In this document: positions 17,401 through 24,037 of the stretch, one piece after another
How positions within the stretch are numbered: the stretch's first letter is position 1
Layout of the letters: every line of letters begins with the position of its first letter
Source: an uncultured Draconibacterium sp.
Lineage (GTDB): Bacteria > Bacteroidota > Bacteroidia > Bacteroidales > Prolixibacteraceae
DNA: 64,000 nucleotides
Direction of reading: 5' to 3'
Assembly: GCF_963675065.1 (NCBI RefSeq)
Contig: NZ_OY775906.1
Span: forward strand, 2,892,001 to 2,956,000
Made by a program: the position numbers and the translations under genes
Notes under the pieces: generated by a model
What the model saw: only the letters and a program-made list of their open reading frames with translations
Database searches by the model: none
What the model was told of the DNA's origin: nothing

Positions 17401-18920
17401 TTCCATCGGTTGACGTACAGCAGGCAATGCTTACCGTTACCGGGAAACGCGGCGACCAGACGCTCTTTAAAGATGTATTGGATTTGACCACTCGTATGGT
17501 TATCGGAATCCGCACGTTCTCTGTAAACTACAGTAAAAACGGAGGCACCGTATTACCGGGTTTCCTTCCTGAACCGGCACTGTTTGGCACAGGAAAATTT
17601 AGTGGCGATCCGGAATGGGGAACACAAACACTCGATCCAAAACTGGCTCCGGGACTTCCGTTCCTGTTTGGTTGGCAAGACCGCGACTTTCCGAAAAAAG
17701 CTGCAGAAAATGGCTGGCTGACCATCGATTCAACATTAAATCAACCATTCCAGATTATGGAAAACGAGCGGATTAATTTGCGTGTGCTGTGGGAGCCTCT
17801 CCCCGACCTGCGCATTGATTTAACAGCCAACCGCTCAATATCAAAAAATATTACTGAGTTCTACAATTACGATACAAACTCCGGCAGTTTTGTTGCTAAC
17901 AGCTATTCCGAAAGCGGAAACTTTAGTATGTCGACACTCACTTTGGGAACTGCCTTCTTCAAAATAGGAAAAGAAGAAGTAACCAGCTCCGATGCTTTTG
18001 AGAATATGAAAGAATACCGACAGGTAATTGCACATCGATTGGCTGACCAACGTGGAACAAGTGCAGGATATGATCCATCTGCTCCAAACGAAAAATACCC
18101 AGGTTATCCTGATGGTTATGGGCCAAACTCGGTTGAGGTGCTTGTTCCGGCATTCCTGGCAGCTTATCAGAATAAAAGTCCTGAAGATGTTTCACTGGGC
18201 TTGTTTCCTTCATTAAAATATATCCGCCCGAACTGGAGCATTCGCTACGAAGGAATGGTATCGCGAATTCCGGGGTTGAATAACGTAATGCGTTCGTTGA
18301 ATTTCCAACATACCTACCGTTCAACCTACAACGTTGGATCGTATGCTACCAACCTGAATTTTATTGCTGCCGAAGATGGCTACACGATGGTGCGTGACCT
18401 GGCCGATAACTTTGTTCCGGCATACGATTTTAATACCGTAAGTATCGTTGAGGCTTTCAATCCGCTGATCAATATCGACATTATGTGGCTGAACGATTTT
18501 ACTACCCGCGGAGAGATTAAACGTGCACGAAACCTGAACCTGTCGTTATCGAATAACCAACTTACAGAGATACTGAGCAACGAATATACTTTAGGATTAG
18601 GCTACCGATTTACACGAATGGATCTGATTATTAAAACAAAGAATTCGCAACAAGCTTACTCTAATGATTTAAATGTCCGTGCTGATATTTCGTACCGTAA
18701 AACAAAAACACTTTTACGCCAGTTAGACGATGACAGCAACCAGATTACGGCAGGACAAGGAAACTTTACCTTAAAAACCTATGCCGACTACCGCTTGAGC
18801 GATAAGTTCGAAATGCGTGTGTACTACGATCGTATTATTAACGATCCGTTTACTTCGCTATCGTACCGTACAACCAATGCAAATTTTGGAGTAAGTTTCC
18901 GTTTCACGCTGGCGAACTAA
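11421..18920 (+). CDS. sprA: Type IX secretion outer-membrane protein SprA/Sov
   Basis: A 2499-residue protein, the length expected for SprA (Sov in Porphyromonas), the very large outer-membrane beta barrel that forms the translocation channel of the type IX secretion system and is needed for gliding in flavobacteria. An N-terminal signal peptide (hydrophobic about 9-23, likely ending near A28) is followed by a Tyr/Asp/Asn-rich, strand-rich sequence without internal repeats. The C-terminus ends in an alternating aromatic stretch (F-G-V-S-F-R-F-T-L-A-N) typical of a last barrel strand. The reading frame is open over 7.5 kb with no break. ruvA lies 85 nt upstream. The partner T9SS genes are not in the window. 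Confidence 0.95.
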   Translation: MTLSRSLPKIFFILFVFFALSVPFNGEAQEVPEIDTAGTLPYPFEDQPAFGYPSQDSSKLYLNKPSNIKYEIEYDPITGQYVFYEKVGSLNYRLPQSMSLNDYLEYDFDKSIHDYWRMRTQQESIDSRGGLLPKLTIGSEAFNRIFGGNTINIQPQGYVEVSFGYQVNKTDNPSIPERLRKVPTFDFDEKIQMNVTGQIGTKMNMRVNYNTEATFDYENKMNLEYTGDEDEILQRIEAGNVSLPLNGSLITGASNLFGVKAEMQFGKLTLTTLFSQHRGESKTVETEGGAQVATFDISAANYDANRHFFLAQYFRDHYNEWLQSTAIPRSPITINKVEVWVTNKSNDFDDSRNVLAFQDLAEHDPHIYNTIPQFQQNNGLPYPQNVFPSNNANSLYNEMNTTYSDVRQIQNITNVMSQFQDDFKGGTDFEKIEQARKLNDSEFSINKQLGYISLNSALNTDEVLAVAFNFTYNGQTFQVGEFSTDGIDAPQTLFMKLLKGTNLSPGKPTWDLMMKNIYNLRAYQLTSDDFELNVVYQNDSTGTYINYLPDSRIEGHILLEVMRLDMLNSQLDPTKDGVFDYVEGITVNSNSGRIIFPVVEPFGSHLADSLQNQSDIEQFTFQTLYDSTQVKAEQDAEHNKFRLTGSYKGSSSSDIALGTLNLTQGSVTVTAGGQVLSENVDYTVDYTLGRVKIINQALLEAGTPIQVATESEDLFTMQRKTLMGTHANYAFSDNFNIGATMLWMNERPLTEKVDYGEDPISNLIYGLDARYNTEAPFITKALDALPFYSTTATSSIDVEAEFAQLVPGSSKSIDGAVYVDDFESTKTAIDMRTRSAWMLASTPQNQDNMFPEANLSNSLEYGMNRAKLAWYNIDPLFLRNNSLTPDHIKDDQKGRDMQSNHLVREVFEQEIFPEREFTTGEPTNIAVLDLAFYPSERGPYNYDTGNSSHAAGVNTDGTLRDPESRWGGIMREIQTSDFENANIEYIEFWMMDPYVDPDDDWGPLEPMENEGDLYFNLGEISEDVLKDSRKSFENGLPTTAEPTNVDTTIWGRVSTQQSLVNAFDNTVSSREYQDIGFDGLNDNDEQSHFQQYLQELELKVNNEVYLKAFDDPSSDNFHYFRGSDYDNDQLSILERYKQYNGPEGNSPTTEMSPESYPTSATTLPDIEDINDDNTLNEYERYFQYKVSIRKEDMVVGQNYIVDKRSRPVQLKNGETGEAAWYQFKIPVTKPDAVIGGINDFSSIRFMRMFLHGFQDSAVMRFATLDLVRADWRRYTGDILEDGGLPSTNAQFDISAVSIEENSGRSPVNYILPPGVSRVIDPANPQLRQLNEQSIEMKVTQLETGDARAAYKPLYMDFRRYKTLKMDVHAEEIEEYPLEDDELYFFIRLGSDYNYNYYEYEVPLTLTPPSDKYDGNVESDRYIVWPDQNRINIPLELFTNLKLERNDAMRVEGSAISMQDVFEGSHTNWNDGKNRVKVKGSPNLSNVEVFMMGVRNKRGQVNTGPKSVIVWANELRLTDFDDEGGWAANARVSTRLADLGSVVVAGRKRTAGFGSIDENINSRMIDDLDEIDVSASIDWGRFFPERAGVRIPMYYGYSNSTATPKYDPINPDIELKESLSHARTNSEKDSIKNISQDVIERKSLNFTNVKVEPQRQKEKTHLWDPENFAVTYSYNETSKRNITTEYNVNRTHRFMFSYNYSNRPKLIQPFSKVQLLQKGPLKLIGDFNFYPLPTQISYRTDLYRKYHERQSRNITNPNLILPATFDKDFLWNRYLDIRYDVTRSLKVDFSSRGTSRIDEPEGRINKNDDDYEWKRDSILTNLWNLGRPTVYNHSFNATYQVPIRSIKALNFMSGTVRYSGTYEWAAGSLTNDDINIGNIITNSRNLTLTGNANFQTLFNKVSYFKEVDQKFRRTGRGRGSLNSRSTRGRTNQQTQPLQRKQEETFSRSAKFTADKGQQFAHKLNTKKVKVLVTDVDGKTVPGRTNIIDANTIEFVPSVDVQQAMLTVTGKRGDQTLFKDVLDLTTRMVIGIRTFSVNYSKNGGTVLPGFLPEPALFGTGKFSGDPEWGTQTLDPKLAPGLPFLFGWQDRDFPKKAAENGWLTIDSTLNQPFQIMENERINLRVLWEPLPDLRIDLTANRSISKNITEFYNYDTNSGSFVANSYSESGNFSMSTLTLGTAFFKIGKEEVTSSDAFENMKEYRQVIAHRLADQRGTSAGYDPSAPNEKYPGYPDGYGPNSVEVLVPAFLAAYQNKSPEDVSLGLFPSLKYIRPNWSIRYEGMVSRIPGLNNVMRSLNFQHTYRSTYNVGSYATNLNFIAAEDGYTMVRDLADNFVPAYDFNTVSIVEAFNPLINIDIMWLNDFTTRGEIKRARNLNLSLSNNQLTEILSNEYTLGLGYRFTRMDLIIKTKNSQQAYSNDLNVRADISYRKTKTLLRQLDDDSNQITAGQGNFTLKTYADYRLSDKFEMRVYYDRIINDPFTSLSYRTTNANFGVSFRFTLAN

Positions 18921-19025
18921 TTGTTAAACCAACTTTATTTGAGAAATAGTTTTTTGAAGCTTCTGGCAACAATATTTTGTTTTTTCAAAAAAAACGTTTT
19001 TCTTGCAGAAGATTAAAATTAAAAA

Positions 19026-19076
19026 ATGCAAAAAATAAATACAATATGGCTTCCGTGGTGGGGTCTTCTTACGTAA
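19026..19076 (+). CDS. trpL: trp leader peptide 1 (3 Trp in 16 residues)
   Basis: ATG at 19026 opens a 16-codon frame M-Q-K-I-N-T-I-W-L-P-W-W-G-L-L-T with stop TAA at 19074. Trp codons are at positions 8, 11 and 12. The segment CAATATGGC (19042-19050), which contains the first Trp codon, is exactly complementary to GCCATATTG (19091-19099), giving the 1:2 pairing of a classical attenuator. A ribosome stalled on the Trp codons would break that pairing. Terminator 1 follows. Confidence 0.78.
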   Translation: MQKINTIWLPWWGLLT

Positions 19077-19121
19077 GTTAGGAGTTAAGAGCCATATTGC
19101 TATTTTTAAAGATATCACTGG

Positions 19122-19149
19122 CCTGCTTCTAACAAGAGCAGGTTTTTTT
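19122..19149 (+). terminator. trp attenuator terminator 1
   Basis: CCTGCT (19122-19127) pairs with AGCAGG (19137-19142), with a further G-T pair inside, followed by seven T. It lies 46 nt after the stop of leader peptide 1 and 20 nt before the start of leader peptide 2. Confidence 0.75.
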
Positions 19150-19168
19150 ATGCAATAGATTAAATATT

Positions 19169-19225
19169 ATGAGAACAAACAATAACATTTGGTGGTGGCG
19201 TAGCAACTTTTTACAAATATCGTGA
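19169..19225 (+). CDS. trpL: trp leader peptide 2 (three consecutive Trp)
   Basis: ATG at 19169 opens an 18-codon frame M-R-T-N-N-N-I-W-W-W-R-S-N-F-L-Q-I-S with stop TGA at 19223. Codons 8-10 are TGG TGG TGG. The stop codon lies inside ATCGTGAA (19219-19226), which can pair with TTCACGAT (19270-19277) in the loop and 3' arm of terminator 2. A ribosome that finishes the peptide would cover this segment and let the terminator form. A ribosome stalled on the Trp codons, about 20 nt upstream, would leave it free. This order is what attenuation requires. Confidence 0.8.
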   Translation: MRTNNNIWWWRSNFLQIS

Positions 19226-19277
19226 AGAGAGGATACGTCATTGCATAAATTAAAAGCGGCTCATCGAATTTCACGAT
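19219..19277 (+). promoter_or_regulatory. Candidate antiterminator of trp attenuator 2
   Basis: ATCGTGAA (19219-19226) is exactly complementary to TTCACGAT (19270-19277). The downstream partner includes the first four bases of the 3' arm of terminator 2, so the two pairings exclude each other. Whether eight pairs can compete with a ten-pair stem depends on folding kinetics and was not calculated. Confidence 0.45.
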
Positions 19278-19289
19278 GAGCCGTTTTTT
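19257..19289 (+). terminator. trp attenuator terminator 2
   Basis: CGGCTCATCG (19257-19266) and CGATGAGCCG (19274-19283) form a perfect ten-pair stem with a seven-base loop, followed by six T. It is the stronger of the two terminators and lies about 120 nt before trpE. Confidence 0.88.
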
Positions 19290-19312
19290 GTTTAAAGAAG
19301 AATAGAAAAAGC

Positions 19313-19372
19313 ACCCCTCCTAACCTCCCCGAAGGGGAGGAAATTTCCCCCTTCGGGGGATAAAGGGGGTCT
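19313..19372. repeat. REP-like palindromic repeat, copy 1
   Basis: Two adjacent GC-rich hairpins (CTCCCC-GAA-GGGGAG and CCCCC-TTC-GGGGG) in an AT-rich leader, bounded by ACCCCT on the left and AGGGGGTCT on the right. A closely similar copy lies at 26563-26620. Such short palindromic elements are dispersed in many Bacteroidota genomes. It sits 34 bp before trpE, within the operon leader. Confidence 0.7.
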
Positions 19373-19406
19373 AAGAATAAACAAAGAACAAAACAAAAAA
19401 TACAAA

Positions 19407-20816
19407 ATGGAAAAACTCAATTTTAAACCTGTCGTACGTAAAATACTTGCCGACACCGTAACTCCGGTTAGCATTTATTTACGACTTCGCACGCTTTATC
19501 CTAAGTCGATATTGCTGGAAAGCTCCGATTACCACGGAGTGGAGAATGCTTACTCATTTATTGCTTTTAACCCAATTGCCAATTTTAAAGTAACAAACGG
19601 AGAGGTTGGCATCGATTTACCTGGCCGAGAGCAAGAAAATTTTAGTCTTTCGCCCGAAAAAAAGTTACATGATGAATTGGACAAGTTTTTCAAAACATTT
19701 AATGTTGATTCAGATGAAATTGAATTGCCGGCCAATGGTTTATTTGGTTACCTGAATTTCGATGCCATTCAACATTTCGAAAGCATCCGTTTTTCATCGC
19801 CAAAAACTGAAGAATATCAAACGCCGGAAGTACATTACAGCTTTTATAAGTATGTAGTTGCTATCGATCACCACAAAAACCAAATCCACATTGTAGAGAA
19901 CTTGCTGGAAAGCGAAGAGTCGCAAATGGATTACGTTCATCATTTGTTGGTGAATCTCAACTTTTCAACTGCAAGTTTTGATGTGCGTGGCGAAGAGAAA
20001 TCTAATATCACCGACGAAGAATACAGACAAATGGTCACCAAAGGCAAAGAGCACTGTTACCGTGGCGATGTTTTCCAGATCGTACTGAGTCGCCAGTTCT
20101 CGCAGGAATTTGTTGGCGACAATTTTAATGTTTACCGGGCACTTCGTTCGATAAATCCATCGCCTTACCTGTTCTATTTCGACTACGGCACTTACAGTAT
20201 TTTTGGCTCAAGCCCGGAAGCTGAAATCAGAATTAAAGACAATAAAGCATATATTCACCCCATTGCCGGAACGTTTAAACGAACCGGTAACGATGATCAG
20301 GATCGAGAGTTGGCTGAAAAGCTGAGCAAAGATCCAAAAGAAAATGCCGAGCACGTGATGTTGGTGGACCTTGCCCGTAACGATTTGAGCAGAAATGCTG
20401 ATAACGTAGTTGTTGAAACATATCGCGAGGTGCAATTCTTTTCGCATGTAATTCACCTGGTTTCGCAGGTTTCGGGCGAAATAACCGACGATACCAACCT
20501 GATTAAAGTATTGGGAGAAACATTCCCGGCAGGAACACTTTCGGGTGCACCAAAGTATAAAGCCATGGAACTGATCGACAAATACGAGAACCAGAACCGT
20601 GGTTATTACGGTGGTTGCATTGGATACCTGGGTTTTGATAATTCGGTGAACCATGCGATTATGATTCGTTCGTTTTTGAGCAAAAATAAAAAACTGTTTT
20701 ACCAGGCAGGTGCCGGAATTGTCGCCGACTCTCAAGAAGAAAGTGAATTACAGGAAGTGAATAACAAACTGGCGGCCCTAAAAAAGGCCATTGAAATGGC
20801 TAAAGGAATTAACTAA
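19407..20816 (+). CDS. trpE: Anthranilate synthase component I
   Basis: A 469-residue chorismate-utilising enzyme. With TrpG it makes anthranilate, the first committed step of tryptophan synthesis. The N-terminal L-L-E-S at 36-39 is the usual site for tryptophan feedback binding, so the enzyme is probably inhibited by product as well as attenuated. The C-terminal domain has G-D-V-F-Q-I-V-L-S-R, P-Y-L-F-Y-F-D, P-I-A-G-T and P-A-G-T-L-S-G-A-P-K motifs. It is the first gene of trpEGDCFBA, 9 nt before trpG. Confidence 0.97.
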   Translation: MEKLNFKPVVRKILADTVTPVSIYLRLRTLYPKSILLESSDYHGVENAYSFIAFNPIANFKVTNGEVGIDLPGREQENFSLSPEKKLHDELDKFFKTFNVDSDEIELPANGLFGYLNFDAIQHFESIRFSSPKTEEYQTPEVHYSFYKYVVAIDHHKNQIHIVENLLESEESQMDYVHHLLVNLNFSTASFDVRGEEKSNITDEEYRQMVTKGKEHCYRGDVFQIVLSRQFSQEFVGDNFNVYRALRSINPSPYLFYFDYGTYSIFGSSPEAEIRIKDNKAYIHPIAGTFKRTGNDDQDRELAEKLSKDPKENAEHVMLVDLARNDLSRNADNVVVETYREVQFFSHVIHLVSQVSGEITDDTNLIKVLGETFPAGTLSGAPKYKAMELIDKYENQNRGYYGGCIGYLGFDNSVNHAIMIRSFLSKNKKLFYQAGAGIVADSQEESELQEVNNKLAALKKAIEMAKGIN

Positions 20817-20825
20817 AAACATGAA

Positions 20826-21407
20826 ATGATGAACATATTAGTTATCGATAATTACGACTCATTTACCTACAACCTGGTACATGCCATAAAGAAAATTTCC
20901 GGAGAGCCTGTTGATGTGTTTCGCAACGATCAGATTGAGTTGGAGGAGATTGACAAATACGATAAAATAGTTCTTTCTCCGGGTCCCGGTATTCCTGAAG
21001 AAGCAGGTCTTTTACTCGACATTATAAAAGCCTACGCGCCAACGAAAAGTATGCTGGGCGTTTGCCTGGGACACCAGGCCATTGGTGAGGCTTTTGGAGG
21101 AAAACTGCACAACATGAACCGCGTATTACACGGCATTGCCACACCGGTTAAACAAACCGGAATAAAATCGCAGTTATTTAAAGGATTGCCTGAATCATTC
21201 GATGTGGGTCGTTACCACTCGTGGATTGTTCAGAACGAACAACTGCCCGAATATTTTGAGGTGACCAGCTACGATGACGATGGGTTGGTGATGTCAATGC
21301 AACACAAAGAATTCGATGTGCAAAGTGTGCAGTTCCACCCCGAATCGGTACTTACTCCGCTGGGCGAAAAAATGATAGAAAACTGGTTGTATCCGAACAA
21401 GAAGTAA
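20826..21407 (+). CDS. trpG: Anthranilate synthase component II (glutamine amidotransferase)
   Basis: A 193-residue class I glutamine amidotransferase that feeds ammonia to TrpE. The motifs are L-V-I-D-N-Y-D-S-F-T-Y-N, S-P-G-P-G, G-V-C-L-G-H-Q with nucleophile Cys80, and V-Q-F-H-P-E-S with the catalytic His and Glu. Two ATG codons in tandem (20826 and 20829) leave the exact start open. Related PabA proteins look alike, but the operon position makes TrpG the call. Confidence 0.95.
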   Translation: MMNILVIDNYDSFTYNLVHAIKKISGEPVDVFRNDQIELEEIDKYDKIVLSPGPGIPEEAGLLLDIIKAYAPTKSMLGVCLGHQAIGEAFGGKLHNMNRVLHGIATPVKQTGIKSQLFKGLPESFDVGRYHSWIVQNEQLPEYFEVTSYDDDGLVMSMQHKEFDVQSVQFHPESVLTPLGEKMIENWLYPNKK

Positions 21408-21440
21408 ATCTAATTCAAGAAACTCAACTGCTTAAAAGAG

Positions 21441-22436
21441 ATGAAAGAAATATTACAATACCTATTTGAAGGAAACACCCTCACACGCGAAGAAGCAAAA
21501 GCGGCACTTACCGAAGTTGGAAAAGGCATGCATTCCGATGCTGAATTTGCATCATTTCTAACTGTTTTTAAAATGCGCCCTTTGCAGTCGGAAGAATTGG
21601 GCGGTTTTCGCGATGCCATGGCCGAACTTAGTAAAAAAGTGGACCTGTCAGATTACAATGCAATTGATATTGTTGGTACTGGCGGCGATGGAAAAAACAC
21701 GTTCAACATCTCTACCCTAGCTTGTTTTATTGTCGCTGGTGCCGGTGTAAATGTAACCAAACACGGTAACTATGCAGCCACTTCAACCAGCGGTTCATCG
21801 AACGTGTTGGAGTTTTTGGGCTACGAATTCAGTAACGAAATCGACAAATTAAAAAATGACCTTGACAAAGGAGGATTTTGCTTTTTACATGCACCGCTTT
21901 TTCACCCGGCCATGAAACACATTGCTCCGGTGCGCCGCGCATTAAAGGTGCCTACATTTTTTAATATTCTGGGACCAATGATCAATCCATCGGCACCAAA
22001 ATTTCAAGTACTGGGCGTAAACAACAGTTTAAATTTCGAGCATTACAAGAACGTATACAAAACAATGGATGTTAACTTTGCAATAGTGAATAGTGTTGAT
22101 GGTTATGACGAGATTTCATTGACTGCTGACACGCACTTTGCCACAAAGTCGGAAGATAAACTGGTATCCGCATCCGAATTTGGATTGCCACCAATTGCCC
22201 CGGAAAAGCTTTTTGGTGGCGAGTCGATTGAGGATGCTGCAAAAATATTTATCGATATATTAAAAGGCAAGGGTACAACAGAACAAACCAATGTGGTTCT
22301 TGCAAACGCGGCTGTTGGTTTACAAGTAGTTTTTCCCGGTAAAACATTGACAGAATGTGTTGAAATGGCACGCGAATCTTTGCTAAGCGGAAATGCATTG
22401 AAAAAGCTGAGAGCAGTTACAAACAAATCCTTTTAA
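21441..22436 (+). CDS. trpD: Anthranilate phosphoribosyltransferase
   Basis: A 331-residue enzyme that joins anthranilate to PRPP, the second step of the pathway. It shows the PRPP-binding G-T-G-G-D-G-K-N-T-F-N-I-S-T near 74-87, K-H-G-N-Y-A-A-T-S-T-S-G-S and the F-F-N-I-L-G-P-M-I-N-P motif. Standard length, not fused to trpG. It lies 33 nt after trpG. Confidence 0.97.
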   Translation: MKEILQYLFEGNTLTREEAKAALTEVGKGMHSDAEFASFLTVFKMRPLQSEELGGFRDAMAELSKKVDLSDYNAIDIVGTGGDGKNTFNISTLACFIVAGAGVNVTKHGNYAATSTSGSSNVLEFLGYEFSNEIDKLKNDLDKGGFCFLHAPLFHPAMKHIAPVRRALKVPTFFNILGPMINPSAPKFQVLGVNNSLNFEHYKNVYKTMDVNFAIVNSVDGYDEISLTADTHFATKSEDKLVSASEFGLPPIAPEKLFGGESIEDAAKIFIDILKGKGTTEQTNVVLANAAVGLQVVFPGKTLTECVEMARESLLSGNALKKLRAVTNKSF

Positions 22437-22456
22437 GACAGAGCAAATAAGAGACA

Positions 22457-23239
22457 ATGAATATTCTTGATAAAATAATAGCAACAAAAAAAGAGGAAGT
22501 AGCTGCCCAAAAGAAAGTGGTTAGCACTGAGCAATTGGAGAAATACCCAGGTTTTGCAAGAAAATGTAATTCGCTAAAAGAAAACCTGCAAAAAGATGGA
22601 GCTTCCGGTATTATTGCCGAATTCAAGCAAAAATCGCCATCAAAAGGCGAGATCAACTTTTCGGCAAAAGTGGAAGAGGTTACCAAAGCCTACAACGCGG
22701 CGGGTGCTTCATGCCTTTCTGTCCTCACCGATTTTGAATATTTTGGAGGAACATTAGCAAACCTTACAAAAGCGCGTGAAGCGAATCCGGATATCCCGAT
22801 TTTGCGAAAAGATTTTATGATCGACACCTACCAGATTGTGGAAGCCAAAGCTTTTGGGGCGGATGTAATTCTTTTAATTGCCGCGTGTCTTTCGAAAGAA
22901 AAGGCACTGGAACTGGCAAAAAAAGCCAAAGAACTGGGCTTGGATGTGCTGATGGAAATCCATAATGCCGAAGAGCTGGAGATCGTAAACGACTATGTAG
23001 ATGTTGTTGGCGTAAACAACCGCAACCTGAAAACTTTTGAGGTGAGCGTTGAAACTTCGGTGGAGCTTTCGCAACTTATTCCGGCCAAATTTGTAAAAAT
23101 ATCGGAAAGTGGGTTGGCAGGGGCTGCCGAGATTAAATACCTGAAAGAGCACGGTTTTAAAGGCTTCCTGATCGGTGAGACCTTTATGAAAACTGATGAT
23201 CCGGGTGCGGCTTGTAAAAAACTGATTGAGGAATTATAA
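22457..23239 (+). CDS. trpC: Indole-3-glycerol phosphate synthase
   Basis: A 260-residue TIM-barrel enzyme that closes the indole ring. It has I-A-E-F-K-Q-K-S-P-S-K-G (barrel strand 1), S-V-L-T-D, L-R-K-D-F-M-I-D-x-Y-Q, V-G-V-N-N-R-N-L-K-T-F and S-E-S-G-L. It is not fused to trpF, unlike in enterobacteria. It starts 20 nt after trpD; a palindromic element separates it from trpF. Confidence 0.97.
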   Translation: MNILDKIIATKKEEVAAQKKVVSTEQLEKYPGFARKCNSLKENLQKDGASGIIAEFKQKSPSKGEINFSAKVEEVTKAYNAAGASCLSVLTDFEYFGGTLANLTKAREANPDIPILRKDFMIDTYQIVEAKAFGADVILLIAACLSKEKALELAKKAKELGLDVLMEIHNAEELEIVNDYVDVVGVNNRNLKTFEVSVETSVELSQLIPAKFVKISESGLAGAAEIKYLKEHGFKGFLIGETFMKTDDPGAACKKLIEEL

Positions 23240-23240
23240 A

Positions 23241-23322
23241 TGTCATTTCGACGAAGAATGAGGAGAAATCTCTTACTTCTGAGTTTTATTGATACAGATT
23301 TCTCTCTACGTTCGAAATGACA
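23241..23322. repeat. Palindromic element between trpC and trpF
   Basis: An 82-bp element with imperfect inverted arms: TGTCATTTCGA at 23241 and TCGAAATGACA ending at 23322, plus GAGAAATCT (23263-23271) against AGATTTCTC (23296-23304). It begins one base after the trpC stop. The sequence type resembles short interspersed repeats common in Bacteroidota. It would form a hairpin in the polycistronic mRNA. Confidence 0.65.
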
Positions 23323-23335
23323 AAACTGGAATACG

Positions 23336-23962
23336 ATGACAAAAAATCTAAAAATAAAAGTATGCGGAATGAAATTCACGCAAAACCGTGAACAGGTGGA
23401 AGCACTTGGAGTCGATTTGCTGGGGTATATTTTTTACGGCCCCTCAAAACGATTTGTTGGCGAAACTCCTGATGCCGGGCTCTTTCAATCTGACAAGCCA
23501 AAAGTGGGTGTTTTTGTAAACGAGAATGCTTTTGAAATTATGGGATTAGCCAAAAACTTTGGGTTCGAATACATTCAATTGCATGGCAAGGAGAATCCAA
23601 AAACCTGTGGAATATTAAAAAACCAGGGATTGCATGTTTTAAAAGCCTTCCCTATGGATGAAGAATTTAAATTTGCATCAACAGCTGCTTTCGAGGGCAA
23701 TGTCGATTATTTTTTATTCGATACTAAAACCAAACAACACGGTGGTTCGGGTAAAAAATTCAACTGGCAGTTACTGGAAAAGTACGCTGGGAATACACCA
23801 TTCTTTCTGAGTGGGGGAATTGGTCCTGACGATGCTGCAGAGATTAAAGAACTAAATCATCCGATGCTAGCAGGAGTAGACCTGAACAGTGGTTTTGAAG
23901 ACGAGCCCGGATTAAAAAACATTGAAAAACTGAAAAATTTTATAACTGAATTAAAAAAATAA
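23336..23962 (+). CDS. trpF: Phosphoribosylanthranilate isomerase
   Basis: A 208-residue TIM barrel catalysing the Amadori rearrangement between the TrpD and TrpC steps. It begins K-I-K-V-C-G-M-K with the catalytic Cys, and has G-Y-I-F-Y-G-P-S-K-R, Q-L-H-G-K-E, and F-L-F-D-T-K-T with the catalytic Asp. Normal length for the family. Confidence 0.95.
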   Translation: MTKNLKIKVCGMKFTQNREQVEALGVDLLGYIFYGPSKRFVGETPDAGLFQSDKPKVGVFVNENAFEIMGLAKNFGFEYIQLHGKENPKTCGILKNQGLHVLKAFPMDEEFKFASTAAFEGNVDYFLFDTKTKQHGGSGKKFNWQLLEKYAGNTPFFLSGGIGPDDAAEIKELNHPMLAGVDLNSGFEDEPGLKNIEKLKNFITELKK

Positions 23963-23966
23963 AGTA

Positions 23967-24019
23967 CGGAATAAGATCATGCCGAAAAGAGAAACAAATC
24001 TTCCGGCTTCGGTATTCCG
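23967..24019. repeat. Palindromic element between trpF and trpB
   Basis: CGGAATA (23967-23973) and TATTCCG (24013-24019) are exact inverted arms, with a second interrupted pair inside (GCCGAA and TTCCGGC). It fills most of the 75-bp gap. It is unrelated in sequence to the elements in the other two gaps. Confidence 0.5.
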
Positions 24020-24037
24020 ACTTCCAACTTTAATCAT

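Larger units (their letters stand above)
18921..19406 (+). promoter_or_regulatory. trp operon leader with two attenuators
   Basis: The region between sprA and trpE contains, in order, a near-consensus promoter (TTG 18954-56, TATTTTG 18973-79, one base short in spacing and one in the -7 box), leader peptide 1 (19026-19076), terminator 1 (19122-19149), leader peptide 2 (19169-19225), terminator 2 (19257-19289) and a REP-like palindrome (19313-19372). Two Trp-rich reading frames each followed by an intrinsic terminator are the hallmark of ribosome-mediated attenuation, here in series. Confidence 0.8.

Noticed and set aside
20208..20735. Minus-strand open frame of 175 codons opposite trpE
   Set aside because: It is fully inside the conserved chorismate-binding part of trpE, and its translation shows no family.
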